Shown here piece by piece: positions 11,940 to 24,998 of a stretch of 64,000 bases of DNA. A program made the translations under genes and the position numbers. Each line of letters opens with the position of its first letter. Within the stretch, counting starts at the first letter, position 1. Location of the stretch: assembly GCA_003993805.1 (NCBI GenBank), contig RSEF01000002.1:7041021-7105020 (forward strand). The letters run 5' to 3'. This DNA is from Himantopus leucocephalus. Taxonomy: Eukaryota > Chordata > Aves > Charadriiformes > Recurvirostridae. The notes below the pieces were generated by a model that saw only the letters and a program-made list of their open reading frames with translations, searched no databases and had not been told where the DNA came from.

Positions 11940-13127
11940 AGATAAGAAAAGTTTATAAAATGTAGCAGAAAGAAAAAGGAAACTAAGCTTTAAAAATTAT
12001 TCCAAGCATTATCAGCCTCTCAAGCCAGCTGGAGAAGACTCTGAAGCAGAATCTGAGCAACTTCTACTTCGAATGAACGCAGCTTCTCTCAAGAACTATC
12101 CACTATACACAAAAGAAGTGTGAAAAGCAGGTTACCCTAAACAGAGGAAGACCAAAGTGTAAGCAGGCTTAGCTCCAAAGGTCACGTTGTTTTAGCCAAA
12201 CCACCAAATATCTACCCCATCCGCCTGCCCCAATCACTTTACTGTAAATTTAAAGTTCTAGACAGCTACTACTGCTGCAAGGATGACAGAAGTAGCCCTA
12301 ACTAAACACATTTAATTCTGTCTTAACAATTTGGTCAGATAATTACTTTGTCTTCCTGCACTAAACTGATCTATTTTCACTCATAGTTCTGCGAGAAGAG
12401 GGCTATAGGCTATACAACCTATAGCAAACACAACACAAATACTTAGCAAACACAGTCTCTGGTTTAGAGGGCTATAATTTGACAAACTTTGGCAGATGTT
12501 CCCCTCAGATGTACATTTTTTCAAGCTAGGTTTTAGCCAAAATCAGGATGAAAAAGGCAAAGTTAGAAAAAAAAATTACAATATTTAATCAAAAAGATCT
12601 ATCACTGTCACTAAGACCATGAAATCTGGTAGGGTCTTATGGGGTAAACACAGGTCTGTCTTGTGCCATCACTGTGAGACTCTGCCCGACTCAGGCCTAG
12701 TGATAAGCCAGACAGCTGTGGCAGAGATCTCAATTTCTTAGTAAATTCTTCCAAGATTTAGTTTGTACGCAGCAAACCCTCTGCTACCCCCTGCACATCC
12801 TCTTGCTGTTTCTCTTTGCCACGTTGGGCCACTCAAGTGCCAGCTATCAGAGCTGAGAGTACGGAAGAGTTTCTTGTGCTCTCTCTTGCTGGCATCCTGG
12901 GCAGCATAGAGGACAACTAGGAATTCTAAGTCCCTCGTGCAAAGAGAAGCAATAATCTTTCCATGAAGCAGTTTACTGAAACCTAGGTAAACAACCTCAA
13001 TATGTTTAAACTAAACCAGACACCTTGGTGATGATACCAAGTTGCTGGGCTCGCTCCCTAACAAAAGCACCAGAATATCTCACAGGAAGGACTGGGTAAT
13101 ATCAATGAGTGGAGAAATATAAATCAA

Positions 13128-13166
13128 GTTAATTTAATAAATTTAATTTAATGAATTTAGTTTAAT
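13128..13166. repeat. AT-rich imperfect tandem repeat
   Basis: About three imperfect copies of a TTAATTTAATRAA-type unit lie back to back. Confidence 0.6.
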
Positions 13167-13367
13167 ACCCAAATTATATACTTGTGGACTAAAATTTTTT
13201 CTAAAAAAGCATTCAATAGCTAGATAGAAATGAACCACAGTGTAGTTGTCTCGAAAGGTTAACTGGGAGCTATCACTGTAATGCTTCTATGAATAAAGCA
13301 CATGTGATTAAAGCATGCATCAGAAAGCCTCCAGAGCAGATAAAAAGCTTTAATACCATGTATATAT

Positions 13368-13760
13368 TAGCACTGTGAAAACTCATCTGGAATAACGTGT
13401 ACAGTTCTGGTCATCTGTGCTCAGGAAAGGTTAATTCAGCTGGGAACAGGTGCACCAAAAGACTATTTTGACGATGAGAGGAACACAGAGTCTCTCTTGC
13501 GGGACGTGACTAAAAGAGCTTGGCTCGCTTAGTTTCACAGTTGACAGCTGAGAGTGTATGCGATCCTTCTCCAAAGTTACATAAGGCAGATAAACACCAA
13601 CAAGGGAGAAGAGAGATAAAGGACACTTTGTGGGTGCAATTACAAAATGGAAACTGATTGTGAATAAATTTAGGTTGGAAATTAGGAGGGGAAAAGAGTG
13701 AAATGCTGGAGGAAAGCTCCAATGAGAACAAGAAACATCACTACTTTTCAGACTGGTGAA
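13368..13760 (+). mobile_element. old CR1-like LINE 3' fragment
   Basis: Phrases typical of the CR1/L3 clade 3' region occur in order on the plus strand: TGGAATAACGTGTACAGTTC followed by TGGTC, then further along AATTTAGGTTGGAAATTAGG, and a stretch matching the usual 'aggaaagg...gaacag' section. The copy is diverged and lacks the ATTCTATG tail of young avian CR1s, so it is an older subfamily. The boundaries are approximate. No reverse-transcriptase reading frame remains. Confidence 0.6.
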
Positions 13761-16700
13761 GTTTATTACAGGGAAGATATGATGGGGCTACCTACAGGGT
13801 TTTCCTACAGAAGCAGGAAATGGAAATAAATGGCAAGTTAAAGAAGGCTCCTTCTTGCTTTATGCATCTCCTAGAACAAGAAAGCAAAGGAATAATAATT
13901 ATATCTAGCATTTTTTTCTAGGCTCAAGAAGTTCTGCTCCTATCGTGGAGACCCAATAGCTGTCAGATCTGCAGAACAGAAACAGTTCAGATGTCTAACG
14001 AATGCAAGATCAGGAGAGCTGCAGACATCTGGAAAGGAGTCATTCTACATATAATGTGAGGGTCAGCATAAAAATAAAGGATGATTCAGAAAGGTTAATT
14101 CTGAACTGTTTTCCAAATTTGGAAAGAGATTGGTCCACAACACGTGGCTAGATATCAGAGAGCGACCCTTTCAGCGTTCAGAGTATGCCAACCACATTCT
14201 TTTGCTAAACCTGCATCAAAACATACTAAACTTGTCATAAGAAGTCTTTGCTCCCTAATTCCATGCGTCTGGTCCTTCCCAAAAACTTCACATCAAATGT
14301 GCTGCAAGGATTATATGCAAAAATACATATGGAAATACGGGTGTATGCAGGCACACCCACATACATATATACATGGCAAACATGGGAGACTACTCATAAA
14401 AACATGTCATCTGCTTATACAAGAGTCCCAAACGCCTGAGGATTTGAGGAAGAGCTGTATAATGACTCCAAAGGGGAATCAAGACAATCTTACCTATGTA
14501 AATTAACCAACAAGCAGAAATTATCTCTGTAACCTACTGAATAGCCTGGAAAAACAAACAAGCAAACAAACACTATTTCTGTGAATCTGAAAGAAATTTC
14601 TTTTTAATAGATTTAGAAGTGAAGCTGAGAAAGAGGAAGGAAATGCTTTAAAAGTGAAATTACAAGTAAAACAGGACAGAGAAAGAAAAGAAAAAAAACA
14701 TCAAACTTCCTGAAAATGGATGGGAAAGGGAACATAGAAATATGCAGCATTGGTAGTTCAAGCATTTAACTAGCTACCACCATGGTCCCTACTTTCACCT
14801 GTCTCAGCCACCTGGAAGACTACTTTTATCACATCTAGAAAAACCAGACCCTCACTGGGAGAATGCTGAACTGATCTGTCACCGTCTTTCCAGGTTCAAA
14901 CCACAGTTCCCACGGTGAGGGTGTCCTTTGCAGCATATGCTCTTCCTCAGCGCTCCCCAGGGCTTAGGGAACAGCCGGCTCTCCAGAGGCATCAGCTGCT
15001 GTAACTTTGGGAGTCTGGTGACCTGTCTTTTAAAATAGTGGGAGTAACTTCCGTTGCTCCCTCAGCAGTGCTTTTATGGAGCCAAGAGCATGCCAAAACA
15101 CTGCTTGCCCTTGCATACAACTCGAGTAACAAAAGCGCAGCTGTACTCAGTTTAAGGCAAGGCTATACTTTCCCAGCCCTTATTTAACATTGGCTTATTT
15201 CCATCAGCCTTAACAACAATGAATGGCAGAAAAGGGATGTTTTATGGGGAGCCATAGGCTCACGGTGCTATCTGATTCTGGCTCAACTGGGTCAAAGTGA
15301 CTTCAATCACAACTGAAGGCAGTAAATCTACTGACACAGGAGTCTGGCAACAGACCTCATCACAGGTAAACTCCTGAGACCAAAGGGACCCTCATTATAG
15401 TTGATCTTATACATGAAAAGCCCCATACAGAGTTAGTGCAGAATCAGGAGTAGAGTGGGCCAAGACATCTGCCAGTGCTGAACTACCTCGAACAGTCTGG
15501 ATTTAAGCATGATGGGGTTTTTAGCTTACGTATTAAGACCAGGGAGCCATTGAGCTCTATTTTCCAGCCTTGCTATAGACTTGGGCGAGTAACTTGTTGT
15601 ATTTTTGCTTTCCAAGCTTTAAATCAGAAATAATGATACTTTCAGGGCAACATGGGTATTATTAACTCAACCAGGTCTCCTCAACATTTTGAAATGTGCA
15701 GAAGCAAGGAGATGGAGGGCAGTGCATCAGGGTTATTATGTTATGTTGGCCCTCTCACCAGGCTTTCTTTTGAGGAGAGTTTTAAAACAAATACTTGGAT
15801 CAAATACCCCGTCAATAAAATCCTGGATATCCTCCAAGAGTCCACTTCTTTGGCACGTTCAAATAAAGCAGGTCTCCCTGTGTTTAAGGTGTAAGTGAAA
15901 TTTTGAATGCACAGAAGGTTGATGTTAGAGGGTACACTTGTCTGGTAAGGGCTACGATCTACAGAGGATAAACTGAATAGCATATGGATAACAAGATGAG
16001 ACTGGGGAATATCAGGATCTTGCAATTAGCCAAGAATTGACAGTCTGATGATTGGTGATATTTTACATTTCAGATTCAGAGTAATTAGGGCATTGATATT
16101 ACTCGGTTCACTAGGAACCCATTCAAACCAGGGCCAGTGCAGGCAGGCAAAGTGCTACAGAAGCACTTGAGTTTACACGGAATGAAAAAAACCTGGTTTT
16201 CTCTAGAGAAAGAGAAGTAAACCACTTGTGTCCATGCAAGATCTCACAACACTTTCCTTTAGAAAATGAATTTTGACGCCAAACTCTGTTCCACACATTT
16301 TATTTTTTGGCAAAGTCCTCCCTATTGGATATTTCAGATGAAGTAATTTTCTTGAATTCCTGCATAAATTTTCCTAGTACTGCTAAGCACCAGTGAAACA
16401 CCTAGTGATCTCTGTCCCAGATCTATCTACACATCAGTCATATATGGCAAAACATAACTTCTAAAGCACTTCAGAGCTTTACACATGAGCAGGTTTGTAT
16501 GAGTTCCAGAGTTTACTCCACATACTCTGTACCCAGCCAAGTAACTAACTGCCAGAAGTTCAGTGGAGCAAGCGCTTGGTTTGGGCTACATGCTCCCTTC
16601 AAGATCAAGTACAAAGCCATCAGGGTGTTAGGGTCAAGACTGCCATGTTTCATACTTCAAGGATATCCTCTTCTACAGCCTTGACACATGGAAAGAGAAG

Positions 16701-18300
16701 CACAGCTGGATCCAAGATAAAGCAAGCTTGTGGTTAGGAGGTTATACTGTTGCTTGCAGTCTGGCTAGACTTGGCTTTAACCACCAAATAGACTGTGTAT
16801 TTTTGGACTGGTGAGGAAATGAGACACTCACGACCTGATTCAGAAACTAAAGCTTTGGACAAAGTTTTAGATGAATCTGTTAATGAATTACCAGCAATAG
16901 CTGAGTTTATGTTTGACTGAATTTCTATGGTCAGCTTAATGAATACATCTACTTGGAAAAGACTTAACCAAGATGAACATTCGCACTCACTCTGCTTTGA
17001 AGTTATATATAAAATATATAAATATGTTCCACCAGTCACAGTTGCTTTACATGTAATTTCTCAACAATAAAAAGTCAAGTGCAAGAAAATGTTAACGCTA
17101 CTGCCAGAACATATAATTAAATTTCCTTCCCAAAGTTATAACCTCCTGTGCAGCCCAACCAACGTGCCAGACCAAGAACTCCAGCTCCAGCCATTGGAGG
17201 TAAGTCCTGTCCCTCCATTGGTATCACAGATCCTTTTCTGAGCAGTTCTGTAAAATGACACACAGTCAGACTCATGGACAGCAATACTGAAAAGCCTAAA
17301 TAACAGAATATCCTAGAAAGGAAAATATGAACTTCTTAAGGCCTATTTTTAATTAATTATCAGATGGAAATGAACTTTTCTTGGAACTTCTGGAAGCTTC
17401 TTGGAAAAGTCAAGCTTTACTCAGAACTGGCCTTGTGGGCAAACTGGCACAGATAAAAGAAGGTTTCTTTCTACTAAATAGATCATGATAAATTCTGACA
17501 TGATGCTCAGAAAAGAAAACAACATTAACTAAATTACCACAATGATTCCAACAAAAAAAATCTAGCTGAGTATATGTGCTACACATAAAAAACCTCATAT
17601 ATTATGCAAACATACATAAAACAGCTTGAATGTACAAATCCTCAGCCTGTGCACAAAGGCATATTTTATTTAAATGACTATTGTAAATCCATATAAAGTG
17701 CAGGACTTAGCCTTATAACTGTCTCTTGATCTCATATAGTTACCAGGCCTCTATTTAAACAAAATACAGCCTGTCAGAATTCTGTTTGGCCTTTTTGTAT
17801 TTTGTCTCTACAAGGGGGATGTGAAAGAGAAAGGCTGAACATATTTATTCTGGTCTGGGCATCTTGCCAATACCCACAGAGATATTTTAGGTTTTCTGGC
17901 TTACAGCGAGTTCAACCTTTTACCTGCCTCCCTGTTTAGACCACTGGAAGAAACTACAGCTACAGAATTACAGTTGTAACACAATCAGAATAGCAGAGAG
18001 GGTGAATCATAGCATTAGCCATATATTACCACTCTACCCTGGTTTCACTCTCCCATCTCCATCACAGATCTCTTATATCAGGCATTTTGCACAGTCCTGT
18101 TAAATGTGGTAAGATTTGTGGTAAGCACCATTGTAAAATTTGTCTGCAAGGAAAGAAAGCTCTCAGCAGAACATCCAGAAGAAACTTGTTTCTCAAACTG
18201 AATTATTGCAAAATTGAAAAAAAACCCACTGATATTTTGGCATCCATTGACGAGGTATTTACCAATACACCATACTTTGCTCATTTATACTTTATACACT
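13761..18300. other. non-coding interval without recognisable genes
   Basis: No exon-like open frame with splice signals or known motif is apparent. A weak MIR-like phrase lies near 15,575-15,650 (GACTTGGGCGAGTAACTTG, then AATAATGATACT), but it is too short for a confident call. Confidence 0.55.
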
Positions 18301-18344
18301 CACAAGCTTTAGGCGGTTCCTTCTCCTGTCCCGCTAACCTGCAG

Positions 18345-18562
18345 AGAGCCATAATGAAATCTTAACATTTTCATCTGGTGCAGACATAGTGCCTCCAGTT
18401 CCAACCCCACTGATGACAGCAGTTTCACCAATGACAGGGAAAATACTCCCGCTAAGGCAAGTAACACCAGAATCACACCCAGCATATCTAGTGGTGAGCC
18501 GCTCATACAGCTGGAAATCTTTTTCCAGCAGGTTCAGTCGCTCCCTGCTCTGCACCGAACAG
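18345..18562. other. 218-bp exon-like segment, strand undecided
   Basis: On the plus strand a pyrimidine-rich acceptor (CTTCTCCTGTCCC...CTGCAG, ending 18344) and a CAG/GTCACT donor at 18563 bound 218 bases that are fully open in one phase (SHNEILTFSSGADIVPP... to LLCTEQ). On the minus strand the same block is open in phase from SRERLNLLEKDFQLYERLTT through GVGTGGTMSAPDENVK, with GTGCAG upstream and CTGCAG/GTTAGC downstream. A third frame (minus) is hydrophobic (LGVILVLLALAGVF). The GC content exceeds that of the flanks. I do not recognise any of the three products. The minus frame would be collinear with the candidate first exon at 32.4 kb, but this link is only positional. Confidence 0.25.
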
Positions 18563-18622
18563 GTCACTTAAGCCAAAAAATATTGTTTAAATCCCCTAAA
18601 ATGCTAATTGTGGGTATCCTCC

Positions 18623-18722
18623 NNNNNNNNNNNNNNNNNNNNNNNNNNNNNNNNNNNNNNNNNNNNNNNNNNNNNNNNNNNNNNNNNNNNNNNNNNNNNN
18701 NNNNNNNNNNNNNNNNNNNNNN
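18623..18722. other. assembly gap (100 N)
   Basis: Exactly 100 Ns, a conventional placeholder for a gap of unknown size. Frames that run through it are meaningless. Confidence 0.99.
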
Positions 18723-18854
18723 GTGCTTTTGGCTGGGGGAAAACTGCTAAGAGAATATTATTTGCGTGCAGGTTACAGTGGCTTTCAGAAATCAGAGGAT
18801 TACAAAAATAGGAACACATAATAACGAGAAATCTGATGTGAAAACTGGAAGACG

Positions 18855-18878
18855 GGGAAGAAGACCGGGAAGAAGACC
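18855..18878. repeat. two perfect 12-bp tandem copies (GGGAAGAAGACC)
   Basis: GGGAAGAAGACC occurs at 18855-18866 and 18867-18878, with a partial, diverged copy just upstream. Confidence 0.9.
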
Positions 18879-18899
18879 GAGAAACTAAGATCTTTTGGC

Positions 18900-21800
18900 A
18901 ATATGCTTAAAATCAGTTTTAGTTAGCAAAGATGTTTAAGAGATCGCTGTGAAATGACGTTCCCAACCCACTGCCAGGAAGTTGGATTTCCACAGTACAA
19001 TGATAAATATCTTCAGTGGTAATTGCTGGAAGGCCAATCCTGCCTGTCAAAATACAAGCGCCATAATGGACTGTTGTAAGGAATTTTATATGATGAACTT
19101 GATTTGCGCTCTGAGTCACAATCAGTCTTCAGGGCTGTCCTCATGATAACTTTCACAGCACTTAATTTACATAATTTTAACTCCTAGGATAAACCGGCTT
19201 ATCTTTCTGCGTTCTCACTTTTCTGCAATGCTGTCAGCAATCATACTTCTACCGGTAAATAGTTTTCCATCTTCCTTAACTCTATTACCATTTTCCATTT
19301 AAAACACAACCTGGCATAATCAGACTGCTTTTCAAGATCAATCAGCCCTGGTAGGAACAAGTATCTGTCTTGGAGAAAAAGCAATTGCATTGGCATAATC
19401 AAGTTACTAATGATAGGTCCATTATATAATCAACAAATTGGTGTTTCTGCTGGCTATTTCTTTTCCTCTTGCCTCCATAATAGTTCTCAGTTCAGTTAGA
19501 CATTTGCGATTCATTTAGGAAATGGATAAAGTAAGTATTTGGATTTTTACCAATTGTGTTGCATTGCGCTGATTACTAATTGCAGCTGTTGCATTTCACT
19601 GCAGAAATATCTAATTTTCAGCATAAGTATGATGATCTTGCAGGCATAGATGAAAGTGCAAGTGCCCTGTGCATCACTTGTGTTTTCTGTTTCCTTGACA
19701 TAAAGTCTTCGCATCTCCAGGGAATGATGAATCCCAGCATGGGCTGGTAGCTTCCCTGTATACCTAAAGTTCCACTGTGTAATAAAGAATAAATCTACTC
19801 ATTTTACTTTATGAATCTCACTAACTTTACTAACTTCATTTTCAATTGCTCATAATTTCATATAGCTCTTATCCTATAGGATAAACGTTCAATTTTTGGC
19901 TCATTTTACCAAATAATCATCACTTCATCACTGCCTTTACCTGATTTTTTTCAGAGTTTAAGCAAAATACAGTGTAGACATTTCAGCACAGCAGTTCTTG
20001 ACAGGAAATTCTGTTTTTCATTATGAGTAAAAAACTTGAAATATGTCATTTTATTTTGTTTACTTTATTCTATATAATTGATCTGCAAAGCATTTCAGCC
20101 TGCTCTGGGTTAGAGGACACAGTACAGAAGAGCGTCACTTGGATATTTAATTCCACTTCAGCAGAATATATTTTGAGATGCCACTAGCCTGTCACATTCA
20201 TAATTAATTCATTAAAATTTCCCATTCCCAATATTTAGGCAATACCAAATAACTAGAACCAAAAATTAACAGAGAATTTCAAGCTAGCTCAGCAGTAAAT
20301 TGCCACTACCTGTTACAATTCAGGATTGCTGAAGTCCACATCTCCAAATAGCTAAGAAAGCCTCTAGAAGTAAATAAATAAAAAAAAGAAACCTTCTAAA
20401 ATTATCTGGCAGGGGCAGACTAAAGCGGAGGATTCCTGTTGTGGGAGTTCTCCTGTGCAACATGTACATTCCCAATGAGCAAGCCCAGGCATATTTGTTT
20501 TTACACAGTCGTTTCCACACCAAGACACATTTCCATTCCCCCCTCCCTCCTTCTGCTTTTGTATTCCATCGTCCACATCAACAATTAGTGGAAGTGCCTG
20601 GCTGTGCATGTTCACATTGTTCCCAGACTTTTCTCTCCCCCAGTGAGCTCTGAAGACCATGTATTATTTGATGTGACATGACTTGGAGGCCTTCTACAGC
20701 AACGGCTGCATGCAGGGAAGCAGACAGACAAGGAAGAAGAAAGTTAGTCCTGGTTACAACTATCTGGGACACTAGGACTCAAATTAATATGTGTTAATCT
20801 CTTAGCACAATGGCCCAGGTGATTGGACTTTAAATTATTTAGTCCTGTAAACCAAAAAACCCAAACCCCACCAGAAACAAAAACAGCCTAAAGGTCAAGA
20901 TACAAAGTCAGCTCGTTGTTCTGTTTGTTTTGTGACATTAAAACACAGGATATGAAATCGAAAATAATCTTAGTACAGCTAGAAACTAAATCCAGATGTT
21001 TTAACATCAGGCAGAAGCATATTCATAATGTGGGTTTTTTTTCTGAAATAATTAAATATCTATTGAATTTTCCATCACAGTTCATTTCTCTGCAACATGA
21101 GCGATTTGCCAGCTTGTGCATACACACTGAATGTATTCAGTTTATAGTAAACAGCTGCACACAGGGCAGCTTCCCTTCAAGCACACAGGCTCTGCACTTG
21201 TGTCCTTACATGTTTTTTAAATTAACCTAGTCAAGTGCACAGAACATTCAAGACCATAAAACATAATCAAAGGTACCTATTGCTCTCTGAAAATGAACTC
21301 TTAAAAATATCTTCTCTGAAAATGGATGTTTCCTTAGAGTGTACACTTAATACTTCCTCTCATTTTGTTGCTAAAGTCCAGAGACATTAGTTTTTACCAT
21401 TCCTCCAAGAGAAGGCGATCCCCAGACATATGTCCCCAGATGTTCAGCCCGTGTGTTCCAGCTCTCATCTGTTAAAGTGCATATACTGCTCACTGCCATT
21501 GACATTACCAGCCTTCGCTTTTACGTGTGTGCCTCTTCCTCAGTTACTTCAACCCAAACACAGTCAAGGCTAAAAGCTTGTTTTATAACTGATATGTACA
21601 GAGAAATTTCAAAGACTAAATTGGTTACCCCATCAGCTTTTCACAACCTGAGGAGCTCCCCTGCATCCTCCTGTCTCTCTCCAGTGAGTCGAAACACATT
21701 AAATGCCTACAGTAGTTTGCAAAACTTTGAAAGTTTACACAGGTAAAAAACATATAAATAAAAAATCCTCTCAAATTTTAAATGACTGCAGCTTTTTCTC

Positions 21801-24800
21801 AAGTTAAATTGAAATGTTGAAGGGAACGGAAAAGGAATTTCTTTCTGAAGTCTTTATCGTATGTAATACATGATCACTTTCAGTCAAACGTAAGGTCATA
21901 CATAGACATTATGTGTCACAATGGATTGTGCTGCACTAAGTATCAGTATTAGTTTCAGTCTTTATCATTGAGAGAACAGCTGATATTTATCTCTTACCAA
22001 ATTACTTCCTAGTATTACTTTCAATCTTTGTTCTGTGAAAAACAAGCTTCTGACTTGGGTTTTTTCCGTTTTTTGGGGTTTTTTTTTTCCATTTTATCTA
22101 TCAGGTACAAGAGAATGTTACTGGGAGTGGAAAAGTAGGAAAATCAGCTTCTGTTTTGTAATACAGGTATAAATAGCAGAGGCGGAAGAATCGCATCTCA
22201 AAAGCTTGAAAGATGTTCGATTTTCAAATGCATTTAAGGACATCCTGATGCAAGTGGACTAGTAGGATCTTCAAATCCTGCAAAGGGACCTAATGTGCCT
22301 AAATTCTTTTGAAAATCCCATCTCTCTGAACTACTAGGCTTCTTAGCACCTATTTTTTTTCTCAAGGATTAATCTTGTGAATGGCATTTCAAGTAAACTT
22401 GAATCAACTGTTGTCAGAATTTTGGATCTCAGATTATAGACAGATGGACATCAAAAGTGAATGAGTTACCAAGGCTTACCAAGTTACCACCCACTTGTTT
22501 TATCTGACAATGTACACCATGAAAATAAAACATGTTAGCTAATTGAGAAGGCATTGTAAGGCAACATGTTTTAATCAGCATTGCAGTGGGATAGGAAGAT
22601 GCACATCGTTTGTTAATAATGTCCACTGCTGAACAGCAGATTGCTTTGCCTTGGTAACTACTGGTTGAGGTCCACCAGGACAGCTGATGAACACTGGCTG
22701 AAAACCATCTTTTTCTTAGTAAGTAATGGAGACTAGCCTGCTACTCTACATGGTTAAGTAAGGCACGTTTCCTCTTTTACTGACTTCAGTGTTTCACAGC
22801 TGAAAATCAGAAGAGTTCATTTAACAGCAACTTTTGCATGCCAACTGATGGTGCCTCCACAGGTCTGCCACAGTGAAAGGAGCCAGATGTCTAAGTACAC
22901 AATACAGAAAAAAGAATTGAAGTAATTGTAGTTTTTGAATTACCGGTATTACTTTATGAAGAAAAATGCTGGCATGTACCCTCCTGCCTCTGCATAGCTT
23001 AGAGCACGTACAGTCATTCTCAAAAACATAAAAAATACAAGGAAAATGTATAATTAATCGTCACCCAACTAAAAGAAGTCTATTAAATTAGTATTTACCT
23101 TTAACATCAACTAGCTAAACAAAAGGGCAAAGAGAACAGCTGAATAACATCTTCTACCTCCCATTCATTTCAGGCTCTAAATCTTATGTTTAGGAATAAT
23201 GTTGGCTCAACTTTCCAGACAGCAAAAGCTCTCAGTTTTCCCATAAAAATGTAGAGTTGATCAAGTATTAGTGGAAGGCGTATCCAAGAATAGTGTTGAG
23301 ACCACACTGATATTCTCTCTCCTGCACTAGCTGGCAGCAGTATTGGGGAATGCCCAGCCCCAGCACCTGGAAGGAGAAGTCAGTGGAGTGCAGGAAGGGA
23401 GACAGGATGCCTGCAAACTCTTTGGAGGGTGCTGTAGGCTGAATGTGGCTGGCAAAGTGCTGTTTCCTAAACCCCATCTGCTTGAGTTTATAGATGGCTA
23501 CTTGTTAAATGGCCGCAGATGCCTTGTTTCAAGAACTCTACAACTGATGTGCCACCAGCTATTCAGAAAAAAAAACACCTCCTCACGTTTCACAACTTTC
23601 AACAACCCCATGAACCACATGGAGGGTGTGATAATTAGGCACACTCATTGAAGTACCACTTCTGATGCTGAAAGTTAATATAGTCTTCTCTCATTTATCT
23701 AATATCCTCAATCCTTGGTCTTTCTGATCAGACTGCCAAGAGAGTCCTAACAGTGTTATTTTAGGACACAGTACGACTGTTTGTAGACATTAGACTGGAA
23801 TCCTTTCACTTTGCACATTTTTTTGAAAAGCAAAAGGAAAAATACTTTCCACCACTGCTGACTTAGGTTGAGCTTGTACATGGATCCTGATGGGACAAAT
23901 ACCATAGGAAGAAGGTTTGGCTTATGGCCAAGATAAATGAACTAGGTCTCAAGACTTCATGAGTCCAACTGTCACGCTCCTGTACAACATAGGGCAAGTT
24001 GCTTAAACTCCAACCATCTACTTGAATATCAGTACTGCAGGGACAATGTCATTTCCTCTCATGTGCCTCTAGTCTATAACATCTATCGAGGCTTTAAATT
24101 CTTCAGCAAGTTTGTCTTTTCTAACATATGTACCCTTATGCATGCACAGACATCTAGCTCAACAGCATTCAGTCATGGATGGAAAGAACATCCTGTAAGA
24201 TGTTTCAGTGTTTCAATGTGGCACACTGGTACTTTAAAAGTTTATTCTTTGTGGACCTCAAGCTTCAGCCATTCAGGAATGCAAAGCTTACATCGAGGAC
24301 TCTCCTCTGCCCAACCTCAGGCAATACGGCAGATAGAGATTCAGACAGCTAGATGAGGATGTAGTGCTCTTATCCCTGAACCGTCTTTCCTCATGCCTCT
24401 TGGTTTAGTTCACACTTTCAAAATAGAAGCCATGATTAATACTCAGTAACAGCAAACCCCCTCTAATTAATTTATGCAAAAGGAATGACAACACACGATG
24501 AAAACCACATTCCAGAAGATGCAATGCTCTACTGAGAAGCTGGCAAACTCCCATGCATATTGTGATTAACACTGACTAAGCACCATTTTTTATCTGTTCC
24601 TTACTTGGCCCTTTCATCCACAAGCTTTGTTGGGACTATTGTGCCTCCAGTTTCAACTCCCATCTCAGAGCATGCTTTTCCCAGAAGTCTCTACACTACA
24701 TGGCCAAATCCAATTTCACTCCCCAGATGGACACTATGCTATTGGGACAAGATCCAACCAACTGTGGGTTAAATTCAATGTGCCTGTGTAGTGGCTGAAC

Positions 24801-24850
24801 AATATGTAGTCTCAAGGTACTTTCACTTGCCCGAATGCGTTCCTTCAGAG
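18900..24850. other. non-coding interval without recognisable genes
   Basis: Only short, motif-free open frames occur. The part at about 19,490-19,690 is rich in homeodomain-type ATTA/TAAT cores next to CAGCTG and could be conserved regulatory DNA. Weak MIR-like wording (GGGCAAGTTGCTTAAACTC) lies near 23,990. Nothing else is nameable. Confidence 0.55.
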
Positions 24851-24852
24851 CA

Positions 24853-24998
24853 ATGAAGTTGTGCAGTCTCCATCCCTGGAGGTATTTAAAATCTGATGGG
24901 ATGTAGTCCTGAGCAACCTGCTCTAGCTGACCACAGCGAGGACTGGACTAGACAATCTCCAGAGGTCTCTTCCAACCTCAACTATTCCATGACTCTGT
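24853..24998 (+). mobile_element. CR1 LINE 3' fragment
   Basis: This carries the characteristic avian CR1 3' text: CATCCCTGGAGGTATTTAAA, GAGCAACCTGCTCTAG, GACTGGACTAGACAATCTCC, then TCTCTTCCAACCTCAACTATTCC and a decayed ATTCTATG-type end (ATTCCATGACTCTG). It is 5'-truncated to about 145 bases, as is normal for CR1, with moderate divergence. Confidence 0.85.

Larger units (their letters stand above)
2000..13350. other. non-coding, AT-rich interval without recognisable genes
   Basis: Open frames here are short, start at arbitrary ATGs and show no family motif or convincing splice context on either strand. The stretch holds several poly-T or poly-A runs (about 3261-3293 and 7540-7556), a possible solo LTR near 4.1 kb, one palindromic ancient repeat at 5.0 kb and two G runs near 11.5 and 11.9 kb. 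I see nothing else I can name. Confidence 0.6.

Noticed and set aside
18309..18506. Hydrophobic 65-codon minus-strand frame as a membrane microprotein
   Set aside because: It overlaps two other open frames in the same block and nothing selects it over them.
24640..24665. Similarity of GTGCCTCCAGTTTCAACTC to GTGCCTCCAGTTCCAACCC at 18.39 kb
   Set aside because: About 20 bases with mismatches and no extension on either side; likely chance.
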